DNA of 64,000 nt from Ypsolopha sequella (lineage: Eukaryota; Arthropoda; Insecta; Lepidoptera; Ypsolophidae), in the NCBI GenBank assembly GCA_934047225.1, contig CAKOHE010000044.1:496001-560000 (forward strand). Reading direction: 5' to 3'. This document shows, in pieces, positions 9,971 to 18,438 of this stretch (the first letter of the stretch is position 1; each line of letters opens with the position of its first letter). The notes beneath the pieces were generated by a model that saw only the letters and a list, made by a program, of their open reading frames with translations, was not told the DNA's origin and did not search any database. The position numbers and the translations under genes are program-made.

Positions 9971-10874
9971 TACGGAGACATATCGCCGCCCCTATACTCC
10001 ATAATCAACCTAGCAGACGAACTAAGGCGCTCCGACGACCCAACACTCAGTAACCTATCAACTTCTCTATCCACCCGCCAACTGCTACGCATCGCTAGCA
10101 GAATGGCTAAGTACCCGGCCGATTCCGCTTACGAAACCGTCCAGAGAACCTTCCTTGCTAAGTTCCTACCCAACTTAGCACGTCGAGCGCTAGATGGCGC
10201 TAGCAGACGACTAAACATAGAACCCCCAACTCGCTTCGGTATCTTCGGAGGCTCTCCTACTGAAACTAAAGTAGAATGTTCAACCAAAGATGGCGTTCTG
10301 ACAATAGGGAACACAAGTACAGAAGTCTACAAAACTGACGCACTGACAAAAGTACCTGATATTCTTTTCTATGACGTGCCGCAGCATATGAGATTATTGG
10401 AATGGTTACTACAGGATTTTTTGCTTGGAAACCACTTGTTGTTAGTCGGTAACCAAGGAGTTGGGAAGAACAAGATCGCAGATAGGCTACTACAGCTACT
10501 GAATCGTCCAATGGAATATATTCAATTACACAGAGACACGACAGTGCAGTCTTTGACGGTTCAGCCGACGGTTAAAGATGGCTTAGTGATTTACGAAGAT
10601 TCTCCGCTGGTGAAAGCGGTCAAATATGGCCACGTTTTAGTCGTAGACGAGGCGGATAAGGCCCCTACGCACGTCACTTGCATTTTGAAGACTTTGGTGG
10701 AAAATGGAGAAATGATACTGAGTGATGGACGAAGGATAGTTCCCAAGAGTATGTTAGATAGTTCTGGAGGAGAAGCGGCGACGTTTATTCCGGTGCATGA
10801 TGATTTTAGAATGATCGTGCTGGCTAATCGGCCTGGGTTTCCGTTTTTGGGCAACGATTTCTTTGCCTCTTTGG
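9971..10874 (+). CDS. VWA8: VWA8 exon 5 (Walker A GNQGVGKNK, Walker B VLVVDEADK)
   Basis: At 904 bp this is the longest and best-conserved exon. It runs from acceptor ttttccag to donor TTGG|GTAAGT, with 301 codons. SLSTRQLLRIASRMAKYP and FLAKFLPNLARRAL precede an ATPase module. Its Walker A reads LLVGNQGVGKNKIADR and its Walker B reads HVLVVDEADKAPTHV. YIQLHRDTTVQSLTVQP, EDSPLVKAVKYG, TLVENGEMILSDGRRI and MIVLANRPGFPFLGNDFF are close matches to vertebrate VWA8. The Walker A uses asparagine after the lysine (GKNK), as in the family. All nucleotide-binding residues expected of an active ATPase are present. Confidence 0.97.
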
Positions 10875-10966
10875 GTAAGTTGGACAATTTAATATTTTTG
10901 TCTTAGTACTTATTTTCTTAGCTATAAGTTGTCTCCAATCCTCTAAGATGAAATCGGCCACGATCA

Positions 10967-11200
10967 GCCTCTCTATTATGTATCTTTGGTTTGCCAACTG
11001 GCCTGGGTGTCTATCATCAAAAATATTGATAAAAACGGAACTTTCAAAATTGCCTTTAGTGGGTATTGAACTATTTACGAACTGTGTCGTCACTTCAAGT
11101 GCGAACATATCCTTAGACAATCGGAATTCGATAGTATATCTTTGTTTTTGATGATAGACACCCAGTACAGTTGGCCACTAAATATACATAATAGGCCCTC
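10967..11200. mobile_element. Fold-back MITE
   Basis: 'tattatgtatctttggtttg' and 'ggtgtctatcatcaaaaat' are inverted at 11,140-11,193. About 90 bp of unpaired AT-rich sequence lies between the arms. Non-coding. Confidence 0.72.
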
Positions 11201-11699
11201 TGGACTGCAATCTATTCTTTCACCATAGTTTTTGTGTGTTTTATATTTTGTAGTTTATGTTATACATATTTATATATTCTTATAAGAAACAGTTTGTTTA
11301 ATTAATTCCAAATATATTTTGATTTTTTTTATGTTTTTGTCACTTGGTGATTAATCCATCGTAAGGAGATACAAATTAACATTATACGGTATAGAAACGG
11401 TGACTCGAACCCAGGACCTCGGTTCAGAGCTCTTCACATCAAGATTTTTAGGTACTTTTTTTCTGTGTGTCTATGTCGCAGGTAAATTGTCAAGGCCGTC
11501 TAATTGCAATTTCTAATTTTGAAATTATAATTTCACGGCAGTCTTTTGTTAGTTTTGTACAATCTAACCTAACCTTACCCAGTGAAATTATAATTTTTAT
11601 AATCTAACCTAACCCAGTGAAATTATGATTTCACTGCTGTGACAATTTACTTGCGAGATGTATAGCCCATCGATATATACGGACTTCTGTCGTCCTCAG

Positions 11700-11905
11700 G
11701 TGACCTATTCTCGTGCCATGCGGTCGACAACCCTTCGATCGAGAGTGAGATGTCGCTAGTGTCGTCGTACGGACCGGACGTGCCGCGTGACGTCATGGAC
11801 AAACTCGTGCGCACGTTCGCGACGTTGCGGGACATGGCTGACGGCGGCAGGCTAGCGTACCCTTACTCGACCAGGGAACTTGTCAATATTGTCAAACATT
11901 TACAG
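11700..11905 (+). CDS. VWA8: VWA8 exon 6
   Basis: Acceptor cctcag, donor TTACAG|GTAAAT. Entering in phase 1, it reads DLFSCHAVDNPSIESEMSLV, then SSYGPDVPRDVMDKLVRTF and LAYPYSTRELVNIVKHLQ. Vertebrate VWA8 has DIFSCHAVDNP, YGPNVP and NYPYSTREVVNIVKHLQ here. It leaves in phase 0. This segment follows the sensor region of the exon 5 ATPase. Confidence 0.95.
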
Positions 11906-11940
11906 GTAAATAAAGACAAATCTTCATGACTTGTATTTAA

Positions 11941-12595
11941 GGGTCGTTTGCGCCAAACATGCTCTTGCGTTTGGACAATTTAGCATATTAAAACAAAATA
12001 TTTTTAACAAATAAAATTTGTGTAAGTAGTTAAGAAGTTGAACTACATTATAATTTTTCAGATTTGACACAAGTATCACAATCATCGAGAAAAAAATGTT
12101 TTTTTGCTCCTAATTGAAATATTTTTTTTTTGCGTAATTTATCTTATTCATATAATATTTTAATATTTTTTTCCTTTCGTTATTTAAAAAGAAATATACA
12201 AACATTCAAATTCTTTTTGCGTGATTTTTCTGTACAGGAAAAATGTAAAATGTTTGAGTATTTCTTTTAAAATTTATTTCTTTTAAAAGGAAATAAAAAA
12301 AATAATAAAAAACTGTAAAGGCTACTTTCGTTTCTTAACTCTATAAAAAAGTATTTTATTTTGAAATTAGATCAGTAGACTGATCATACTAGTTCCAAAT
12401 CCAAATTACGTTTTTCGTGATTTTACTGATCTTTCCGATTTTTTTTCTCGGTGATCGTGATACTTGTGTCAAATCTGAAAAACTATAATGTAGTTCAACT
12501 TCTTAACTACTTACACAAATTTTATTCGTTAAAAATATTTTGTTTTAATATGCTAAATTGTCCAAACGCGAGAGCATGTTTGCCGCAACTGACCC
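11941..12595. mobile_element. 655-bp inverted-repeat element with TTAA duplication
   Basis: TTAA flanks both ends (11,937-11,940 and 12,596-12,599). The termini GGGTC...GACCC open into arms of about 200 bp containing 'ttaagaagttgaactacatt' and 'gatttgacacaagtatcac' with their inverses. The TTAA target duplication suggests a piggyBac-related non-autonomous element, although a TAA duplication (Harbinger) also fits. Non-coding. Confidence 0.75.
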
Positions 12596-12833
12596 TTAAG
12601 AAGTTTTAACTCTGACTCGAACGGTCAAATCCAATTTAGTTGGATCCAATTAGATGTGGTGGCCAGAATGCGTCTTTCCTAAATGTACCTTGTGGGGACG
12701 CCACTGACGCATGGCCTTGGCCGACTTCGGGTATAGTTAGGAGATCACATTCTCGAATGACCACCGCTAAATGTACCTTACCAAGACACCGCTACTCGGG
12801 TATATTTAGTAGCAGAAGTTTAAAATAAATCTG

Positions 12834-12935
12834 GAGAAATATCAAGATAAAAGCACTCTGAATAGAAGAGCTCGTATGACTAGATTGATGGATGTGAAAG
12901 AGGCGGAAGAGGTGTGTCTGGATCGTAGCAGATGA
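12834..12935 (+). repeat. RTE-like LINE fragment 1
   Basis: Frame-broken sequence related to 39,965-40,200, sharing 'actagattgatggatgtga' and 'gatcgtagcagatgaatat'. A third fragment lies at about 13,945-14,042. Together they look like the end of a LINE reverse-transcriptase ORF and its 3' UTR. Confidence 0.45.
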
Positions 12936-13771
12936 ATATATGTAATAACTGCCTACAGGCGCGTGCACAGCATATTTAACCTAGGTAGGCAGAATTAATT
13001 TTGACAAATGAAAATGAAAATAAAATATTTGAGTAAGCTTGTTCATGTGATGACAGCAAAAGAAGTAAAGTTCTGACCACCTCAAGTAGGTTTGTAACTT
13101 ACACGGACTATCTAACTATCTAAAATATACGGAAAACAATACAGGGCATTGGTGTGTACACAACCCGACAACCAATTATATGACTCGTAATATTTTTTAT
13201 TTCATTGGCGAGTTACCGTTCCTTTCTTTTGACACAACTGTGTAGTTCTGGTATACACTTTCCTTGAATTATGGCCTTTCGTTTCTCTTCAAAAAATAAT
13301 TTTCCGAACGCCTGATTTTTCAATTTTGTGAAACAAACAAGGCCGTCGTCGCAAGTTTCACAAGTAAATTTTTCCATTTCAACACAACAAACCAACCATC
13401 AAAATCACCGAACCAATACTACCTATTTATATATGCACTAAGAAACCGAAATCTGCTCTGAATAACGTAAATAAACAAACACTGCCTTTAGTAGCTTCTT
13501 CGGTCATACAAAGTACGCGTGTTCTTAATGGAAGTTTGAATTTCCGCGCTCTACTGAGCGTAACCGCACGTTGTTATTGGTCAAGAGACTGTGTTTAACT
13601 GTAAAGCGCTGAACTTATTGCAAGGTAGGCAGTGCCTTTATGCCTTTATGGACGGCACGCCTCTGACTGCCTACCCCTTGGGGAGACAACGCTCTTCGTC
13701 CTAAGAGTCATCGACGCTTTATAAAAAAAAAAAGCTGGAGTCTCTAATTCCTCACCACCATTGTACCCCAG

Positions 13772-13891
13772 AAATATCCGAACCTAGCGACGGCTAAAAG
13801 CAATGTGTTCAACTTCGACCGCTACAGTCGCGACGTGGCTGACATGTTGCTCGAAGTGCTTCTTACAAACGGGCTGCCGATAAACGTGTAG
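13772..13891 (+). pseudogene. Decayed duplicate of VWA8 exon 7 (possible poison exon)
   Basis: After 'gtacccca g' the sequence reads AAATATCCGAACCTAGCGAC in the same frame as exon 7. It continues with SNVFNFDRYSRDVADMLLEV and LTNGLP before an in-frame TAG. Relative to the real exon it has lost six bases (two acidic codons) and carries about a dozen substitutions. The similarity ends at the stop. The intact acceptor CAG means it could still be spliced in, which would truncate the protein. No GT donor at the matching place is evident. It lies 385 bp upstream of the real exon. Confidence 0.85.
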
Positions 13892-13944
13892 ACCCTCTTT
13901 TCACCGACGATGTATATGCCTTATCGATGTACGCCGGGCACAAA

Positions 13945-14042
13945 TAAAATCAATACCATCAAGAATAGAATCGCTTCTATGACTAACTAAATTAATGTAC
14001 ATGAAAGAGTCGAAAGAAGTGTGTCAGAGACGTAGCAGATAT
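13945..14042 (+). repeat. RTE-like LINE fragment 2
   Basis: Shares the 'atgactaactaaattaatg' to 'cgtagcagat' segment with the fragments at 12.8 and 40.0 kb. It lies between the decayed exon and real exon 7, so it was inserted after, or together with, the duplication. Confidence 0.4.
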
Positions 14043-14156
14043 ACATCTGACCCTTTTCCTACTCTAAAGACAGGTGTGAGTGTGGTTCATTATTATCAGT
14101 ATAGCACATAGTTCCAGTTACCCGTCCAATACTGACTCATCATCAATGTACCACAG

Positions 14157-14344
14157 AAATACCCGAACGAAGACCTAGCGACGGCTATAAGCAACGTGTT
14201 CGACTTCGACCGCTACAGCCGCGACGTGGCCGACACGTTGCTCGAAGTGCTACATACAAACGGGCTGCCGGTAGAGGGCGTGCTGGAAGGACGCTCCAAA
14301 GAGGCGCTCAAGAAGTTGCAGCTTACTATCGAGAGCAAGAGCGG
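14157..14344 (+). CDS. VWA8: VWA8 exon 7 (shortened middle region)
   Basis: Acceptor ccacag, donor GCGG|GTAAGA. It reads KYPNEDLATAISNVFDFDRY, then SRDVADTLLEVLHTNGLPV, matching vertebrate KFPTEGLSSVVRNVFDFDSY and LHKYGIPI. After that comes EGVLEGRSKEALKKLQLTIE, which corresponds to the stretch just before the SSPKHGKEDP motif of vertebrates (QITINRDSG). About 500 residues that lie between these two points in human VWA8 are therefore absent within a single exon. It leaves in phase 2 and joins exon 8 in frame. Confidence 0.92.
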
Positions 14345-15233
14345 GTAAGAGTTACACAACGCCACGACATGAATACCTGAGGGGGTGTCAGTGAAATACA
14401 CGTCGCAGTCTATACTTGTACACCCAATTTAAATCCACCCAAGTTTGTTACTTAAGGGGCTGGTAGAGCCGATGCCGGGCTCGACTGTGGAGGTACCACC
14501 ATCTTAAGGGGCGTCATCACGCGGAAACCTCCATACAAACGCTTTCACCAAATTGTGGGGTGTCTATGGAATGTTATTGTAATATTTTAGCCTGAATCCA
14601 TTAACATTATCTAGATCTATGTTTAAGTCGAACAATCGAACGAATCGTGAAATTTGAGTAACAACAAACCCCGAAAATACGTAAATTTTACGGTCTTTTG
14701 CCAAAAATTCGGCTTGATGTGCTTTTATTGTTTAAGACAAAATCAAAAAATTAATACGAGTTAAACATCGAAAATGTTTTCTAGATTAATAATAACCAAA
14801 AATGATTCAAATTCAAATAGCTTCTTTCACTTTTTAGAAGTCAAATTTAATCTTATAAAATATATGTAATAAAATGATGTTTGAAAACGTCCACAGTCTT
14901 GCCAAAATCATCTTTATCCTGAAACAAATTTTCAATTTTGCGCCTGCTACGAAATCGGCACTATTGTAATGTCCTCGCAAGTTTCATGGAGCGTGCACCT
15001 TATAGAGAAATGAGCCACGCCCACAACTGAGTTGGTCGCTACATTCTTAAGGCAGTGAAACAAATTCCAAGTAAACAAATATTTAAAAAAAAATCCTCGG
15101 TCCAGGATTCGGACCCTTGAAAAGTGCGCTACCGACTGCGAGTGTTTTTCAAAATATGTTTTATTTGAAATTTGTTTCTAATTGATTTTGTCAAGTTTGT
15201 AATGCGCTATAATAATATATTTCATTTCTACAG
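14345..15233 (+). other. VWA8 intron 7
   Basis: No gene is seen. The stretch 14,510-14,740 belongs to a dispersed repeat: its first part recurs inverted at about 48,965-49,035, and the 'gagtaacaacaaacccc' part recurs at 63,490-63,600. Confidence 0.5.
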
Positions 15234-15393
15234 AAAAGACACATCATCCCCGAAGCACGGTAAAGAGGACCCCAAAAACGAACCGCACGTGGGCGGCAAC
15301 ACGTGGGCGGGCGGGACGGGGGGGCGGGACACTGCAGGGCTCGGGGGTAAGGGCGGCCCCTACAGACTGGACAAGGGACACGACGTGCACCAG
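15234..15393 (+). CDS. VWA8: VWA8 exon 8 (SSPKHGKEDP, glycine-rich)
   Basis: Acceptor ctacag, donor CCAG|GTGTGT. The peptide KDTSSPKHGKEDPKNEPHVG continues with GNTWAGGTGGRDTAGLGGKG, then GPYRLDKGHDVHQ. This is one of the most conserved parts of VWA8 (vertebrates: SSPKHGKEDP, HVGGNTWAGGTGGRDTAG, GGKGGPYRLDAGH). It enters in phase 2 and leaves in phase 0. The exon is more GC-rich than its surroundings. The next exon lies 12.5 kb away because a gypsy element has landed in the intron. Confidence 0.96.
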
Positions 15394-16588
15394 GTGTGTG
15401 GGAATTTTTTTGGTGGATGTACTTGATTCTTTTAATTGTTGAAATTGTTCGTTATTAGTGGTGGTTATCAATATTATAGTCATAATAATAATTAGTTATT
15501 GCGAGTTTTAATAACTTTAATTCACATTTTTTCCAATTGTGCTCCAATTTATTTTGCACTGATCTTTGGCTTCGACTTAAAATCGGCTGTTGTTAACTTG
15601 CATGCTTAAAATCCGTATTTACACAAGAAGAGTGTCTCGAACACGAGTGGCAAGAAATCGTAAGCGATTACCTTGTGCGAGAACTCCTCAAACGATTCTC
15701 GCTTGCGATTGTTTATATTGTGATAAAAAATCGCATCATTCCAGCGATGTTCCAATTCGAATGTCAAAGGCTTGACTCGCTTCTCTTAAAACGTTTACAC
15801 TACAGGCGAGAATGCGTAGGTCGATATATGCGTACCTACGTGTCTTAACTTGTCTAAGCATTATATAACTTTAAACTCTCGCGTTTCGTACACATTATAA
15901 TATATATAATCGGGTCTACCGCGATAAATTATTACCTTTTTTACGAAAAGGGGACACCCGACGTTTCGAGACAGTTGCATGTCTCGTGGTCTACGGGAAA
16001 CTGGCAACTCTGGCAAGTATGGCGAGGCGCAGTGATGAGATGCAGGTGACGACCGAAGTATTTTTCTTTTACCCGCATAAACACTTTAGTCTTTAAAATC
16101 AATTGTTATAGATAATATATTATAATTGTCTAAGCATTGCTTAGGCGAGAATCGCAAGTGTCGATGCGAGACTCTAACAAATCACGCTATACTGATTTTG
16201 ATACGAGACTGGCCATTCGTGACCAATACTCTTGGCGAGACCCGCGTTTGAATGGCGAAACTCGTAGATTTTGTTTACACAGGCGGTGACCGCGGAGAGT
16301 TAAGGGGGCGATAAATGCTTCGAGAGGCGAAACTCCCAGCATTTGTTTACATTAGGCAACCATAATATTATTGCCTACCAAGAAACATCCGCTCGTATTC
16401 GAGAAATTCTTCTTGTATAAATGAGGCTTATTAGTTACATGCCGAGTCTTTGACCACTTTGTCTTCATTTCAATAATTGAAAATTTTACAAAGTTATCGC
16501 TTAATAAACTGCTTATTGCAATTTTAATTTTTATTACAAGCTTTATGTATTATTTTGAAAACAAATAAACCACTATTCTATGTCTTCG
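15394..16588 (+). other. VWA8 intron 8, part upstream of the gypsy insertion
   Basis: No gene is seen. At 15,955-16,000 the sequence 'cccgacgtttcgagacag' forms a stem with 'catgtctcgtgg' in the GAAACGUC context of hammerhead-like termini, but without a CTGATGA box. The rest (15,600-16,450) contains repeated GGCGAGA-type motifs of unknown origin. Confidence 0.45.
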
Positions 16589-16916
16589 TGTAAGATATTG
16601 GAAGCAGAAAACTTGTTTTTAAAAAACAATTATATTTTTATTTAGATTATTACAAGAGTTCTCACTGTGGAGACTGGAATTAGAATGAATATAATAATAG
16701 GGAGTTTGGGTTTTATACCCTTACTCTTATCGCTTATGACTAACAGAATGTTCTGACTAACTTAACTAACTTAGTGACTAAGAGATTACAATTTGAGAAA
16801 GTAGAAGATAGTAAATGTTATCTTCGACGGAAGTTGTTATCGTCAGTTTAAGGTCTAATATTAATGACTAATGTTAACAGAGGTATGCTATGACTAGTTG
16901 TGTAGGGTACGTAACA
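16589..16916 (-). repeat. Gypsy 3' LTR
   Basis: 328 bp, TGTTACGTACCC...CTTACA in element sense. Matches 27,153-27,480 throughout as far as I could read. Confidence 0.95.
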
Positions 16917-16928
16917 CCTCCCCTCTTA
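16917..16928 (-). promoter_or_regulatory. Polypurine tract of the gypsy element
   Basis: AAGAGGGGAGG in element sense lies directly against the 3' LTR, the expected site of plus-strand priming. It overlaps the last codons of env. Confidence 0.8.
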
Positions 16929-18380
16929 GAACAAAGTTGGGGCGTGTTTGCCGGAACTTTGAGGACTTTTCTTGATTGTAACTTCGTCTTCATCTTCAGA
17001 AATGCATGACGTGTCCATCATGTTTAAGGTTGTCATCGGGACGGCTATGTGTTGTTTGCGAGTGGATCTGTCAAAACAGTTGTTGAATATTTGTATACAT
17101 CCATTTTGATGGTTATGTCCTTTGAAGTAGTTAAAGAAGCTTGAAGGGCAGCATTTGTATATGCAGAATATTAGCATAATAATTCCCAGGAATATGCTAA
17201 GTACTGAAAATTTTGAGCTATGTTTGCTTAGAAATGATGCTTCATTTTCTTTCAGTCGTTGAGAATAGGTTTTGATTTCTTCTTTAATTGTGTGCAATGA
17301 ATCTAGTGGAACGTTATTGATCTTCATATGTATCATTTCTGGTGGTTCCAAATCAAGGATTTCTGGAACACAATTATCTTCAATATCTACAGTAATTATT
17401 GGATGAGTAATGTTGACCGACTTTTCTTCTTCAGCATTCAGAGTAATAAACGTTGTATAAAATTTACATCCAGGATCTAGAGATATGATTCCCGTGCCAG
17501 CTATTTCATTATGGGTGATTTTGTTTCCACATTCTATGGCATATGTGGTTTTGTGATGTAGTAAAAATATCCATTTGTTATTCTTCAATGGCTGGAACGT
17601 ATTGACTTGAGCGGCGATTGTAGTTACTTCACACATTTCGGGTAATTCTTTGCTGCTTGTCATCAGAATAGCCATTTCACAGGTTGGCCTGGTATTGTAG
17701 TGATATATTGGTTGATCTTTACAGACCCTTGCTTCTGTTGCAAATGTTTTGCAATTTTCCATAGAGCTCATAACAACGTACTGTTGTTGTGAAGAACTTG
17801 TGGCAAGGTAGGTTTGCTCAGGAAGGATAACGGAATAGAGAGAGGAGTTCGGATGTCTTATAGGGATTGGATAGATACGATATAAGGTGAATTTATCGTT
17901 TTTAACCAAAGGGAATTCGAGAATATATATTAATTTATTCATGTATATATATGATGTTATTGTCGAGGACTCTAGGATTTGATGGATATTTTGCATAGTT
18001 ACAGGGGCTACTAGATTTCTATTAATTCTGTCTGGGCTAGAAGATAAAAGTTCTTTATATAATCTTACAGTAGAAATGATCGAGGGATGAACTGCACCCG
18101 ATTTAATAAACAAAATGCTTGTAATAATGTCATCGATTTCTTTTTCCAGTGTCATAACGGCTTCAAGGATTTGAATTGATACTGATGAAATTTCTTCTGA
18201 TATTGTTAAATTAAATATTATTTTACTAGATGTATTAAAGTATGAACTGATTTTTCTTAGATTTTCGTTTATTACTATTTCATCGTAAGATATTTTATAT
18301 ATAGTTTCATTGAAGTTAGTAACTGTTGAGGATATTATTTGTAACTGTTGTTTTAATATGTCATTATTTGTTGGGATACC
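16926..18380 (-). CDS. env: Retroviral envelope protein (baculovirus F-like), spliced-message type
   Basis: From the first ATG (18,155) the frame gives 409 codons. It stays open upstream to about 18,416 with no further ATG. A 3' splice site TAAATTTCAG (18,390-18,381) sits just inside the open region, at the expected start of a spliced env exon. The C-terminal part contains a single membrane-spanning segment (SVLSIFLGIIMLIFCIY) and a cytoplasmic tail of about 70 residues. Many cysteines and several N-x-S/T sites fit a glycoprotein ectodomain. An R-I-N-R motif lies near the N-terminal third. The family is the F-like Env of insect errantiviruses, which mediates membrane fusion. No signal peptide is visible in this exon, so it would have to come from an upstream spliced exon. 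The ORF appears unbroken. Confidence 0.8.
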   Translation of the reverse strand, partial: GIPTNNDILKQQLQIISSTVTNFNETIYKISYDEIVINENLRKISSYFNTSSKIIFNLTISEEISSVSIQILEAVMTLEKEIDDIITSILFIKSGAVHPSIISTVRLYKELLSSSPDRINRNLVAPVTMQNIHQILESSTITSYIYMNKLIYILEFPLVKNDKFTLYRIYPIPIRHPNSSLYSVILPEQTYLATSSSQQQYVVMSSMENCKTFATEARVCKDQPIYHYNTRPTCEMAILMTSSKELPEMCEVTTIAAQVNTFQPLKNNKWIFLLHHKTTYAIECGNKITHNEIAGTGIISLDPGCKFYTTFITLNAEEEKSVNITHPIITVDIEDNCVPEILDLEPPEMIHMKINNVPLDSLHTIKEEIKTYSQRLKENEASFLSKHSSKFSVLSIFLGIIMLIFCIYKCCPSSFFNYFKGHNHQNGCIQIFNNCFDRSTRKQHIAVPMTTLNMMDTSCISEDEDEVTIKKSPQSSGKHAPTLF

Positions 18381-18438
18381 CTGAAATTTAATAAGATTTA
18401 ACTTTCTAAAAATACTTTAATACTACATGATTGAGTTT

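Noticed and set aside
11390..11450. tRNA-like segment 'gactcgaacccaggacctc'; a similar one at 15,090
   Set aside because: Only a T-arm-like motif is present; no acceptor stem or anticodon arm can be formed. Probably part of a tRNA-derived repeat.
15955..16000. Hammerhead candidate with GAAACGTC on the minus strand
   Set aside because: The CTGATGA box is not present before the stem; only stem II and GAAAC remain.
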